Shown here one piece after another: positions 13,501 to 26,137 of a stretch of DNA of 64,000 nt. Source of the DNA: Purpureocillium takamizusanense (taxonomy: Eukaryota > Ascomycota > Sordariomycetes > Hypocreales > Ophiocordycipitaceae); the NCBI RefSeq assembly GCF_022605165.1, contig NC_063076.1:1302001-1366000 (forward strand), given 5' to 3'. A program made the translations under genes and the position numbers. Positions within the stretch are counted from its first letter, which is position 1, and each line of letters opens with the position of its first letter. The notes beneath the pieces are model-generated. The model saw only the letters and a program-made list of their open reading frames with translations. It did no database searches and had not been told where the DNA came from.

Positions 13501-16500
13501 AAGCAGGCTCGGTTGTGTTCGGTTGCAACTTTCACATGGCCGCTTCTTGATGCCGGCGAAGTATAGCACCCTCGCTCATACTTGTCGGTTGCAACTCAGT
13601 CCACATCCCTACCTCTCGCTATGGGTGGCAGAGACAGAAGCAGTGTGTGGCTGGAAATCATCATAAGTCGTGTCTAAGCAAGCAGCCGAAACAACACCTT
13701 CCTCGTCGACAAGAGAATATCCAAACGGTACAGCGTATTCGACCCTCAAGGCGACTTGTATGTGTCTGGGCGACCAATGTCACACACCATCATGCGGATC
13801 GATCTGTGTTGAACCTGAGATTGTCGCGTTGACGACGGCGCGCGTGCAGCAGCGACCGATCAAATGGCTGCAGCGTCAACGTGACGAAGCTGTGGGACAA
13901 TCGTTGCGTATCCCGTAGCCGTCTCAGAAGCTCCCCAGGACTACACGAGCCAGATCCGGAGCTGCAACGACAAGATTATGTTGTATCGCTACCACGTGGA
14001 CGGTTCTCATGTCGTGGCAGGTGCTTTTTTGTCGCATAGGTATTTGGAGCAGAAGCCGGGCCGTTTCAGTGTCCACAGCAGCTGACAACTTAGGGGAGTT
14101 GTCACAGCCCAACTACCTCCTTTACTCCGTTCCTGTATGAAAGTGCAATAGCATCAACGACCTACACACGTCCGAGTTATTTGTCAACGTGCGACGAAGT
14201 TAACACATGTCAGCGCTTTCGCAAGCTTGAGAACGGCTGTGGCGTGTCCCGACTGTTGCGATGAAGGGGAGCTGGCTAGGTACCTTCTCGGCATCGCTCG
14301 CTGCAACCTATTGGTGACTCGTGGGCAGATATTTGGGACCCTACTTTACGACTGGTCACAGTCCATCAAATCGACTTCCATCGTCCTTCAGGGCTTCGGT
14401 TGCACGACAGTGACCTCAAGAATCTTTTCTGGCAGACCGGCGAAGCTGTGGTAGTAGGTATCGATGTTGACAACAGCCTTGGCATGATATGCAAGCTATC
14501 CCTGCTTGACGCCTTGCGAGGATTGCCGTGAGGGTCTGTCAGGTGGGACTTCTGGATTCTGCAATAGACAGGGCCAGGGGTCCTTTTGAGGTGGAAGAAT
14601 CCCAACATGCATGGACAACCATATTCTGCCAGGGCACGCAACACCATCGGAAGCTTCGGTTGGCTGGCTGACCAAACATACATGCAAAGTTGCTCCGGTC
14701 GCACCACAACGAGACGAGCTACCGGAACTACCTGGCCCAGCGCCTGTAAATGAATGCTACGTCGACGGCTCCTTTGGCCCTGTCCGGTAGTATATGAAGA
14801 GAAGGAGACGTCAAGGCCCTGGCGGCCGAAGGATGAGCTGAAGTTGCTGCCATGCGGGCAACGCCGCCGATCAACTGCCTGGCCAATATTACGGCCGGCC
14901 ATCACGAGCAACATGAGCGGCCGCTAATAATAAAGGGTCCCGGTTGAAGCAGGTCAACAAGGCGCGGGCCGCTATCAAGGCCCACAAAAAACATTCCTAA
15001 CTCGCCCCGGCAAGGCGTTACGGGACGAGGTTTGGCAGCTCGAGATGGACCGCCCTGATCTGCCTTACCTTGCAGGCTATGTGCGTGCGTGGGTATCATG
15101 TCTGTTTTAACCGAATAACAAGCTTTTTTCCTCCCCTGGCCATATGGGCTGAATACGCCGACCTATTGACACGGAAGCTGTCAGAAAGCTCGACCATCAA
15201 GCTCGCGAACCCGCAGACGCACATCAGCGGACCCCAACGAGACGCGGCGGCCGGGTTACCCTACCTGTTTACACGCATGGATGTGCTGAGCCGACGAAGC
15301 CAACACACCTTCCCGGCAGGGCAGATATACCCTGCAGCTCTCGGTAGAGCCCCAATCCAGGCGGGCGTGTAATGAACGCAAACAGGAGACGGTTGGGCCA
15401 GCCAGGTAGTTGGTAACTTAGGTAGCAGCGGGAGCCCTGGCGGAGGATCTCCCCCGGACCTTGCTGGCGAAGACGCAGGTTCGGTCGAAGCGGTGAATAC
15501 CGGATGGCATCATAGCAGGCGAGTCAGAAATATTGTACTACTCTTGCTAACAATGGGGGAATGGCAGGGGCCCACCCGTCATGACCCTCCCGCTATGTAC
15601 CGAGGGCGCCAAATGAACAATGTTTTGTTGTTACTGCCTTTTGTACTATATAACGCTCCCTCGGTGTAGATGCACTCCCACCATCCCCACCACCTCATCC
15701 GCCCCCCTCTCTGGAAAAAGACGTTGCAGTGCGTCGACTGCTTGACGCAATGATACACGCCACCAGCCCGAGACGCGACGGGAATGGAAATCCGAACACG
15801 CGGTGCCCCCCTTTTGGGCGCCGTCGCACACTTATATACATACATGCTACGAAACGATGAAGTAATAGGGCAGATGGGGAAATGCGGGATTGCTGGGGAG
15901 GGAGGCCAGTCAGCTACCCACCTACCATACAAGGACAAAAAAGAAGAAAGACCCTGCCTGCTCCGGCAGAAATATTAGATTAGCGAGGAGGAGGGCGCCG
16001 CAAACGCGCACGCGCAGAGAGAGTATATACGCGAAGTGGTGATTTATTCCCTTTTACGCAGTACATACCGAACGCATACACGGCGCGATACAGAAAGGAA
16101 AGAGTGTCGAAGAAAGGAAGAAAAGAAGAAGGGGAAAAAATGCTGCAGATTTTCGTTCCGAGCCGCCTGGCAAGGGGAGGAGGAGGGGCGAAAGGGTGTG
16201 GGGGGAAAGGGGGGGGGGAAACCTGCTATGTCTGGTTAGAGCCGCGTCTCGCGTCCAGGGCCCCAGTGAAGGCTTGACCCAAGATGTTTTGTTGTTTGTT
16301 GTTGATGGGCCAGGTACCGCACGGGGTCGTTAGGTAAAACAATAATGTGCGACATATGAGCTAAAGTAATTATTAGTCTACTTGATTAGTTAGTTTAGTC
16401 GGCAGTCGCTGCGGAGGGTCTGGGATATAGCCCTTGAGGAGTTTTTTTTTTTTTGCTTCATGTAAATTGACGACAAGAAATGTTCGTCGAGGCACGGTCG

Positions 16501-18302
16501 GGTAAATAACTCGGGTTGCGAAAGTCGGGGGCGCTGAGACGGGGGGGGGGCACCGCAAGCAAGTGGTCCTATCAATTCGACGGCGGTGAGAGTCATGACG
16601 CACGCATGCATGTATAAAGGGTAGCATGGCAGTAATACGGCTGGTCGTCCAAAGTTGCTTGTTTGGCCAACATGAGGCAGGGTTTCTCAAAGACGAGTTG
16701 TGCTGCAGCTCTGGATAGGGGCATGTCCCTCGTCGACGGCGGTGTGGTCCGCAAGTAAACTTCAACCACCCAACTGCCTCTGTCCGTCTGTCTGTCTGTC
16801 CATCTGTCTATCTTTCACTCGGTCAGTTTCATCTCACGGCCTCATCATCACCTTGCGTAATTGCGTTCCCGCGGCCCTGTCCATCAGCCCGCATCACCAC
16901 CCACCGGGGGAATAGAGGAGAGGAAGGGGAGACATCGGCCATGCCACTCAGCGCCGACGCATCATCGCTAGATACTTAGTGGGCACGGTACGTAATGAAA
17001 GTTGTACGACCATGTAGCGGCCCAGTACCTTGTTCTTCGCCGGATGGTTGCCGGCCGGCAGAGGTATCAGTGGTAGTAGAACGAAGGAGAAACGATCAGG
17101 GAAGGGGTGGCATCGCATGATTCCATCGAGAAGCAGGTGTATGACTCGACCGCCCACAGGAGGCTGATGCTAGTAGTAGGAGTAGTAGTATGTGTACACG
17201 GCAGTTGCCTGAACCTATATGTGGCCACACCCCAAGACAAGCATTGTACGAAGTAGGTGAGGGGGCATGCGGCCAGCTGACACGGGGCGGCTGGGGGATG
17301 ATGTGCTGACCTCCTTCTTGGCGCGTCCCGTCGCGTGGAGAAAATGGAGACATATACTGTAAGTCCAAGTCACTTGCCCTGCCAGCTGCGGAGCATGGGC
17401 AAGGAGGTTGTGTGACTCGAGGCACAACGAGGAGCTGCACATCGTCACGAGCCGATCATGTCGTTGCGGGCACCTCTAATCCGACGGTCCCTCGGAGATA
17501 GTCCCACTGTGTCCATGACCGTATTAGGTATTTCGGCAGGGACGCGACAGGAGCGACTCTCAGCTAGTTATTTGCCGACACTTGCCGTTATGCGTCTAAC
17601 CGCCATGAAGATGCGGAGGCCATCTCGAAGAGAGTCTCCCACCTAACTTTACAAGCTGCCTTCGAGTCTATCTTCACGTCGGGCATAGGCTCACAGCCAG
17701 TCTCACGGACCAGTCTCGTAGCCGGTCTCGTAGCTAACCTTGACAGCTGGCTATCATGCCTGCCCTTCGTAGCGCATATCGTCCGTTTCTTTATCGTTGC
17801 TAATTGGGCCATTCGAGCCCTTCGTGTGCATGCTACTCGCCATGACTCGGAGCTCTTTCAATGATTTAGCAGCTACTTAGAAGCTTATAAATTAGCGGTC
17901 GCCCCGCCGATCTTCCTTAAAAACGCTCGCCGCACCTAGGGCTATCTCGGAGTAGAGGTGCCCCATGTTGCGGTAGAGTGTGTCGGTTCTGTCCAGCTCT
18001 GATATCATGTCGTTTCTCGTTCGCTTGTCCTGGAGGCTGCCGCTCCAACCTCGATGTAGACAGAACTAGCTGCAGAAATTGAAGACTGACATGGTTGTCG
18101 GAGGCCCATGTTTAGTACCGCATCGCGTTCACCACCTCAAGTTCTCAGGGATCTCCGCAATGCATACGGGTGCTTGCTGCTTGTATACTGATTACCCTGC
18201 AGGTAGCTATGCGTTCAAGAAAAGAAGATTGTTATCGTCGTTTTCATACATGAGCTAAAATAGGCCGGTCTTTGATCTTCGCTTCACGTCTATGTTATTT
18301 GC
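7566..18302. other. 10.7-kb gene-poor interval
   Basis: I see no gene I can support. It contains a (GACC)4 run at 7978-7996, AG-rich repeats near 8040-8060, ten-base G runs at 11262-11271, 16209-16218 and 16541-16550, a poly-T run near 16441-16454 and a CTGT-rich stretch near 16780-16812. Protein-like but interrupted readings occur on the plus strand at about 12600-12765, 13670-14090 and 14340-14530 (see findings). Around 17580-18260 the DNA is more A+T-rich with short broken frames, which could be a decayed gene or element, but no family is recognisable. Confidence 0.55.
7978..7996. repeat. (GACC)4 microsatellite
   Basis: Four perfect GACC units followed by GACG, about 410 bp upstream of the GT2 synthase start, where it reads as GGTC on the coding strand. 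The same unit recurs in the 5' leader of the D-lactate dehydrogenase gene. Confidence 0.8.
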
Positions 18303-19823
18303 CTACCACACGTCTCGCGTCTGCTGCGGAACTTGCTCCCTGTGTTGACTGTCTCGATCCTCACTCGTCACGTCAACCTGCTTTGACACCACTATGCTTC
18401 CGGGAGGGCCTTGTTCGCCCGAGGACGAGGCCGTTCTGTATCCCAATGTCTGCATCTTGACGCCTTTTACCATTTGCTCCTCACTCTCGCTAAACGTCAT
18501 GTTCGCGGTGATGGGGTTCGCGCTGGGAGGGCCGCGGCGATTTCGGCTGTGAGAATTGCCGCCTCCACCGCCTATCGTCTGAAAGCCCGCAGGAGTTTTA
18601 TACGTCTTCTGAGAAGAATTCAGGGCACTTCCGAAGAGTGGTGTGAGCCAGGACTTGAACAGAGGGAAGATCATTGGCAGGTTCGTGGTGATGACGGCAA
18701 CGAAAGACTCGCGCGTGCCCCATGAGCCGGCAAGCTGTGCGCCGTTGATTGGATCCTATGCAAATGAGGTTAACGACTTTGACACTAAAGTTGTGCTTTC
18801 AAAGCTTACCACCAAGACGAAGATACTCTTGAGTGTGGCGCAGACAAGTACGAAGATGCCAGAGCCCAGCACAATAGTGGAGGCAATTTTCTTCGGCATC
18901 TTCAGGCTGGACCGCCATAGCATAGGCAGTGGAATCGAAATCAGGTATAGATCCGTCGAAACATTTGAAGCAAACGAGACCCAGACAATGGGCCTAGATA
19001 TTGCTGCTTGACAGCTGTCTGTATTTGAGCAATTGTAAGCAGGAGCTAGCACAAAAATGAAGCGCGAGATACTGACTGCTGGGGTCTGGATTGATCTGCC
19101 AGTACTTTGTGAAAGGTCTACAGGCGGCGAAGATCGTGATGATGGAGGCGAAAAAAGTCCCTATAACCAGGAAGAAGCCAATGTGGATGCGTATCCGATA
19201 TGGTCTCCCGAGACCCTCCTGTAATGCGAGTCAGATTGTATATTCTACCGGGTAGATGGAGTAGTAAGAAGTCGGCATACGGTCAATCGTATGAAGAAGA
19301 AGAGCATGGACAGCTTGAATGACCAGATGAGGGCAGAGTAGATGGTCCAGCCCGATATTTGTATCTTGCTGCCTATGATCCTGTAATAATGGCAAATGTA
19401 AGCACCCTGTTCCATGGGGCCGGCCGAAGTTTGCCGGATCAACGAACCTGGATCGGAACTCCTGGCTATCAGGGGAGAGCGCGGCCCGCTCCGCATCCGT
19501 CATGCCATTGTTTGCCAGCCCGTGGGCGACAGTGCCGACGCTGTAGGCCAGGCCAGCCTGAGCAGTATAAAATACCTATGCACACGAGAACAATATTAGA
19601 GGCAGGGCCATGCATGTCAAATTGAGGCATCACGAACCATGCCAACCCAAGCCAAGTAGTCGTCCGGTCGCAGGTTCTTGAACCCAACAGCGCGGACACG
19701 AGCGTATGTCCTCAAAAGGGTCGCAAAGAGACCGATGCCATAGAGAGTCCACGACTCGACCGCGAACTTGTGGAAAGCTTCTTCGGCCGCGGCCGCAGCC
19801 GCAGCTTGGTCCGCGTCGGACAT
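18303..19823 (-). CDS. Fungal rhodopsin-domain (SAT4/Pth11-like) membrane protein
   Basis: An integral membrane protein of 405 residues with the seven-helix fungal rhodopsin domain (SAT4 family, similar in layout to Pth11-type receptors but without a CFEM domain). Six exons join in frame: 19638-19823, 19448-19575, 19281-19380, 19077-19218, 18810-19018 and 18303-18755; introns are 54-67 nt. Joins restore a continuous family pattern: RPDDYLAWVGM joined to VFYTAQAGLAYSVGT, then a helix around WTIYSALIWSFKLSMLFF, the conserved ACRPF..YW after helix four, NSCQAAISRPIVWVSF, DLYLISIPLPMLW, and DPINGAQLAGSWGTRESF before the last helix. The soluble tail (from about residue 280) has an IGGGGG run and is Ser- and Gln-rich. 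Ligand and signalling partner are unknown; the family is large and mostly uncharacterised. No neighbour suggests a pathway. Confidence 0.93.
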
Positions 19824-22539
19824 GTGAGCCGATCCTAGATCAGGCGAATGACAGGAGAGCGAACAGCGATGACCACCGCGGCAGCAAAGGTGGCATGACT
19901 ACCACCCGTAGCGAGAGACGAGAGGATGGAGATGAGACGAGACGACAGGACCAAATTCAGCATACCGGGGACCGAAGCAGACTTCAAGGAATTTCAGGTC
20001 GGCTGGGAGGCCCCTCCTCCACAACTCTCTCCGCTGTCCAGACAAGGCCCCTGGATGGATTCAAACGGGCTACCTGAGTGCCGCCCTACGTCGCAAACGC
20101 AGACGACGAGGTCGCATTACTGGATCGCGCGAGTGCCAGCGGCACTAAGACGGTGTGCCGACCCAGAAGGACGGAGAGATCGGCATGCAAAAGTCTGGTC
20201 CGGCTAGCGCAGTCGAAACGTTCGGCAGCTGCTTGGCGAGCAAAGACTAGGCGAAAGTCCCAGCTAGCCAGGAAAAGGGGCATGAAAGATGGGAAGAGGC
20301 CATTGCGTTGGCGTTTGACGAGGCTCTTTTGCGGCGAGCCGGGGCCAGAGCCAGAGTTAGAGCCGGGGCTGGGACTGGGGCCGACGCCAGGACTTGGAAG
20401 CAAGGCAGGCAGGCAGACAAACCCCTCAGGAAAGAGCACCCGCCGCAACACACGCGCTTGCCTTGCGTGGCAAGGTTTCGTAGAAAAGAAGCTCGCTCCT
20501 TCTCCCGCTCGTTCCAGCCGCCCAGTCCAGCCTAGGTCAGGCTCTCACACAGTGGTCGGATCCCGACTTAGCATCTGAGACTGACGCCTCGCAGCACCAT
20601 CCGGCTCCCCTGGGTCCGAGCCAATGCATCATCAAGATGTCGCGCCATTCTATCATGATATCATTCACGGCACTGCTCGGCCGGGTTCCGTCCCTTGATC
20701 GCCCAACGACGATGCGATGCGATGCGCACTGCGACTGACGCAGATTTGCCGCGTGCGCGGAGGCTCCCGTGCGCACGGCCGCGGCCCACGTCAACGTCGG
20801 CGACCGACCACGCGAACCTTTGTGCGAGGAAGATAGTTACGGCAAGCAGGATTCTAGGGTCGTTAGCTGTGGGTTCGCCGTGACGACATGGTTCGCCCCT
20901 GCGCCGCATCCACGGCCCCGGGCCAGCTCCAGGCCCGTCTTGGGAATAGCGGCAGCCGCGGGCGCGACCAACGGCCACAGGCCCTTGCAGCTGGTGGGCC
21001 GACCGTTCGCCGGCTACGACCCGATTCTGCAGCGCGAGTCATTGCCAGAACCCCTTGATTGACCACGAAGAACTCATCCTACAACTACATCGCGCTGGGG
21101 CTCTGTCGCAATACACAACATACTACGAAGTAGCTACTGCCTGGACTTTTAACCTATTCGTATGCACAGCGTATTCGTACGTGCGAGACAGAGCCCGAAG
21201 ATATGCGGAGGGCCCATACATTTCGCAGACCCTCCACGCCGATCGCCCCGACGCCCTCTTGCCCTTCACAGCTGCGTTCTCATTTTCTGCGTTCAATGAG
21301 TGACCCCTTTTCCAGGTCCAAAGGCGAGCATAGCATCATCCCACAAGCTCCGGCTGGCCCTGCAAGGGGCGACGACGGCCGGGAGTCGTGAGGTCCAATG
21401 TGACCATGGTGGCGAGTGACTTCAATGTGCATAGCTCTCCTTGAGTTGATGCAAAAGTGATAGACTCGGGGCGACGCACGGAGATTGCCGACGCTATCCA
21501 GATGCCTAACTCATTCCTCTGCGTCTGCATACATATCATCTAGCGTGAGACCCGGCAGGTCATGAAACGTTCCTGTCGCATAATGCGCCTTAGCTGCCGG
21601 TGGCGCGGCTTTGCGGCGCCGTGGTTGTGAGCGGCATATAAAAGTCATTGCCTGGCCTCCCGATTGTTGTACGGAACGGCCCGTGAGGACATCAATATTG
21701 CCTTGGTTCGGCTCGATGGTCTCCGCCGTGCTGTGCTGATACATCACAGCGGCCATCATCTCCCTGCTACCGAGATAAGACTACAGCCGAGCGACATCCT
21801 TGTTGTTGTTCTACCAAAAGTTTTAAAATGACTCAAAGGCGTAAAGCATAAGCACAGTTCTGGGTTCTTTGGTAGAGGAGTCTCCCAGGAGAGATGGCAC
21901 AATGTAGCTCGGTGTCATTAGCTGATTGCCCGGCTCGTCGATGAGCTAGCCATCACTATGATACCTGGTCACTCAGAGGTGAGGGCTCACTCGATGGGAA
22001 CAGCTGGGTTGGGCCCACGACTTTGCGTTGCGAGGACTAGCATATTTGCAAGACCAGCTTGGTAGGGGCCCTGAAAAAATGCTGGCAAGGCCATGTAGAG
22101 TGCCTCGACACCGCTCTGCATTTGTTGATGCAGTGCATTTTAGTGTGTCGACTAAACACTTCTGTCCATCTCACGATATCGAACTTGGGATGTACCGAGT
22201 CTACTTGCTGGCGGTCGCTCTGGCACCATTTCCAGTGAATAGTGATCTCACCGTTACTTCCCTTTCCCAGACTCGTGCATCAACAATCCGAGTACGACGT
22301 ACGCCGGACTTGCAACCGGCTTATGCTTTTCGCGTGTGTATAAAGGTATTTCTGCGCAGATTTCTGGACAATTTGACTAATATAACTATACATCGAGCGT
22401 CATCCAAAGCGTAATTCACCATGGACGAAGTAGCCCAAAACCTCACAATTGACATTGTGATTCACTGCCGAGGGCCTGACGTCTCGATGTGCAAGGAAGC
22501 CTTGCTCTGCGTTGTGTCCACCTACTTCATACCTCTTCC

Positions 22540-22554
22540 GGGGGGGGGGGGGGG
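22540..22554. repeat. 15-base poly-G run
   Basis: An uninterrupted run of 15 G in gene-free DNA. Its length is a likely sequencing or assembly weak point and could shift any frame drawn across it. Confidence 0.85.
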
Positions 22555-25500
22555 CTCCCATCTCACTTGGTACAGTGAATGTGCCCTGAGTCCTCATGAC
22601 TTGGGTCACCTTGACTGGAAGGACGGCCACCAACACTCGGTGGCTTACATCAAATAGTCCAATACCCTTTCAGAGCAGTATTCAAGCCGTAGAGCCTTGC
22701 AGGTAGGCACCTCTTCGCTCACAGGGGACCCCGGCAGACTAGGACAACCATTGAATCCATTATTTTCGATCTCTCACCTGGGGTAGCTTGCCACCGCGGA
22801 CACCAACCCGTTGGACAGCACGGTCATTTCAATGGCGAGGATTCACCGCCCCAAGTTGACAGTACGGTAAGCCCGCGGGAATAAATGGGTTGTTCAAGGG
22901 TCCATGTCGTCAACGCTACGCTGAGGTTGCCCTCCTCTCCTTCCTATCCAAGCTGGCGGTTCCCCAGGCCAACAAAACCTGGTCTGAAATCCAGCGATCT
23001 GAGAAATTTGTCGAGCTCGTAACTTCCGCAGGATGGCCCTGTGATCAATTGTTCAAGAGCGCAGCTACTCATGTCAATTGGCGATCGAGCCCTGACTGCG
23101 CATCAATAGTCACTCTGATGGATTGCAGACTATCACATGTCGGGCAAGCATGCAAGTCCCCTGCGGGGTACAATGACAATGGCCGGAAAGCCGCAACAGT
23201 CACGGTTGCATGATTGGCCGACCCGTATCGTTGGAACCTCTGTTGCAGATCCAATCACTTGCTACTTCGTTCGTGAGTTACCTACCACCCACTCAAGCCC
23301 TTGTGCTGGGCCGGAAGGGCCGAGATCTGCAGGCGACGGCGAGGGAGGTTCCGCGCGGCCCGTGACTGTGAGAGAGAGAGACTTTGCAAATGCACATCAA
23401 TAAGACAAAGCAATGAAGAAATTAATGGTGGGACTGGGTCCATTGATACCTATTCGGAGTTTCCGGATGGTAGGGGGCAATCTGGAGCGGCACGGGCGGC
23501 GACAAGCGAGCTCTGGGGCTCTGGGCCTCCGCAGAAAGGAAAGGCTTGTGGTGGTCGGCGAGGCGCAAAGCAGGTGTGGTGTGCTCGCTGAGGCTATCCA
23601 AGGTGGTGGTGGGTGGGAGGGGCGGTTGATGGCTTCGGGAGTGTTGCAGACAGCGTGGAGGAGGGGGGGGCACGGCGTTGGCTGAGAGGGGGGGGGGCAA
23701 CACAACGCGTTGCGACCCTCAGCCGTGGCACTGCGTTCGGTTCAACACGCGGAGCAGATTCGTCAACGCTTAGGTCAGGACAGCCATGCTTGCGCAATGA
23801 GGCACCATGTCAAGCTGACGGCAAGAGGGCGGGCGGCTGCTGACGACGATGGCGACCGAGGTTAGGACTGCCTGCGGCTCCCGCTGAGGTTTGTGAGGCC
23901 GCGGACGTTAGAGGACGGGGGTGCAGTGAAGATGGCCAGAGTGCTCCGTGCCGCTGGGGAGGGATGAGACAGGGCAAGGCATGCGAGTCCCCGCACGCGG
24001 TGAGCCATGCCATGCGTTGCTTCCCCGACAGCGAAGTGGAGTTGGAGGAAGAGGGTCGTCATGTCTCGATGGACGCATCCGCCAACCACTTAGACCAAGC
24101 GCGGGCCTGACGATCCCTCTCCGGCGTCTGGCCGCCAGAGGATGGAGAAGGAATTGTTTGCCCATCGCAATTCATGGTAATCAGGAAAAACGAAAGCGAA
24201 TGTCTGACCCGGGGGCGTCAAAGACAAAAAGCGGAGACACGCTCGTCGCTCGTCTGGTGTTGATGGACGGGCGCAGGGCTGGGCTGGGGACCGACCGGAC
24301 GGGGCAGCGGCTGGCGGGGGAGACGGGAAAACGAAACGCATCATTTGGGGGGGCGGATTGAGCCGCGAGAAACGCCGCAACGTGCGGCGGTTTGCGTTGC
24401 CTGTGGGCGCGCACTACGTACATACGAATCGCACGTTCATACATACATGCGCAGTTGTTACTACTACCTGCCGGCATGGGCGTTCCATGGCATTGCCAAG
24501 ACGCCGGGCGTGTCGACGCTTGCTTGTTGAGGACTTGGGCGTGCGGCGGCGCATCTGGGCGGGCTGCCTTGGATTTGACTTGAACATGGGCATCGCCCCT
24601 ATTTAGGTTGCCTCCATGGCCCCGATGCCTCTGACCATCTTCAATGGATTGACTGCGCGCCGGCCAATGGGAGGGAAGGTGCGCAGCCGTTGCCCAGGCC
24701 GACTTTGCCGTCGCTGGGAAGAGAGAGAGAGAGATGGTGGGGGAATGGAATGTTTATTTTTGGGGGGAGTCGCTGAAGGCGGACAGCGAGGACGAAGGCG
24801 TACTGAACTGGTACGTGCGCATTTCGCTTCCGTCGCCGGTCGCAGTCGCATTCCCCCGCCCCCTTTCTCTTTCTATTGCGGTAGGTCGGTAGGTAATCAC
24901 AACAAGGGGGGGGGATTGAATCAGCGGAGCGACGCTCTGGCGAGGCGAGATGAAGGGGTTTTATGATGGGCGAAATAGGATGCAATTCGGGATGGAAATT
25001 GGGGTTCCATCTGGTGACGGAGACGATCCACGGACCCCGGCACTGCCTAAGTTGCTTGCCTCTTTTTGACAGGAGGGTGAGGCGATGATGATGATGGGCG
25101 ACGGTGAGATGGAGTGATGCATTGCTGGACTGGACTTGGGCCAAGCCCCTGGAGGGGCCAGCTTACGTCGTCCAGTGCAGGAGGGGCATCGAAAGATGAG
25201 GCAGCCCAGCGAGCGAGGCATTCACCTCGTGGGTGGATGAAGAGGATGACGACGAGGGCCACACATGCACACCCGCCGGTGAGCTGTGGAGGGGGAGGGG
25301 GGGTCCCCGCTGACGGGGACCCTGACAGACACTGGCCTCATCTCCAAACGCAGACCATCCAATGCACCAAGACAACGGCCTCGCGGCGCCTTGGGCCGGC
25401 GGGGCGTGCTGCCCTGGGCTGCGGTTCTACGGACCCCTCCCCGCAGCCGTCGACAGAGGGTGTGTGGGTGAGGTGGGTGAGCGCAGCCCGGGCAGCACAG

Positions 25501-26102
25501 CCCAGCCCAGCCCAGCCCAGCCCGCCCCCAAAACAGCCCAGCGTCATTAGTAGGAGTCCAGCTCGACGCAGTGGAGGCAGGCGCCCCAGGCAGGCAGCCG
25601 CCAAGCGCAGTGCTCTGGGCTACTACTGTGCTGCACTCACCCGCGGCAGCCACCACCACCACCACCACTTCCATCCCCGAGCCACCTCCACCGGCATTTT
25701 CACTTCTGCTACTATCAGAAACAGCTGACGGCCTGATGAGGCGCTCGTCCCCGTCGATAGCCCACCTTGCCTTGGACGGACCCAAACTGACTCTGGCACT
25801 ATTATTTCGCGCAGCCTACGCAACCAAAACACCCAAAAAGCCTCCCGTCGCCCGCTCGCCCGCCCAAGCATATTCCTGCCATCTGGCCTGCTCGAGTCCC
25901 GCCGCTACCAGGTATTGATTCGGACGGGATCTGAACAGGCCTGCTGGTTCCTCCCCCTGGTCAGCGTCTTCCTCGATCCAATTCCTCCTTCGTCGACCTC
26001 TGCTCCTCGTCCTTGGGTTGAGCCAATCTCGCCGTCCTCATCGCAACGCAGCTTACGACGCTACCATCTCTGCCTCTCTGTCTTTTTTCCCCTCCCTCTC
26101 TC

Positions 26103-26105
<3 letters not shown>

Positions 26106-26133
<28 letters not shown>
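26106..26133. repeat. (CT)14 pyrimidine tract
   Basis: Fourteen CT units in a broader C/T-rich stretch (about 26060-26135), some 900 bp upstream of the start at 27049. Pyrimidine-rich promoter tracts are common in filamentous fungi, so this may be part of that gene's promoter; this is inference. Confidence 0.7.

Positions 26134-26137
<4 letters not shown>

Noticed and set aside
25114..25785. Overlapping frames of about 190-200 codons on both strands
   Set aside because: They include simple-sequence His, Pro and Ser runs from CAC and AGCCC repeats, with no motif on either strand.
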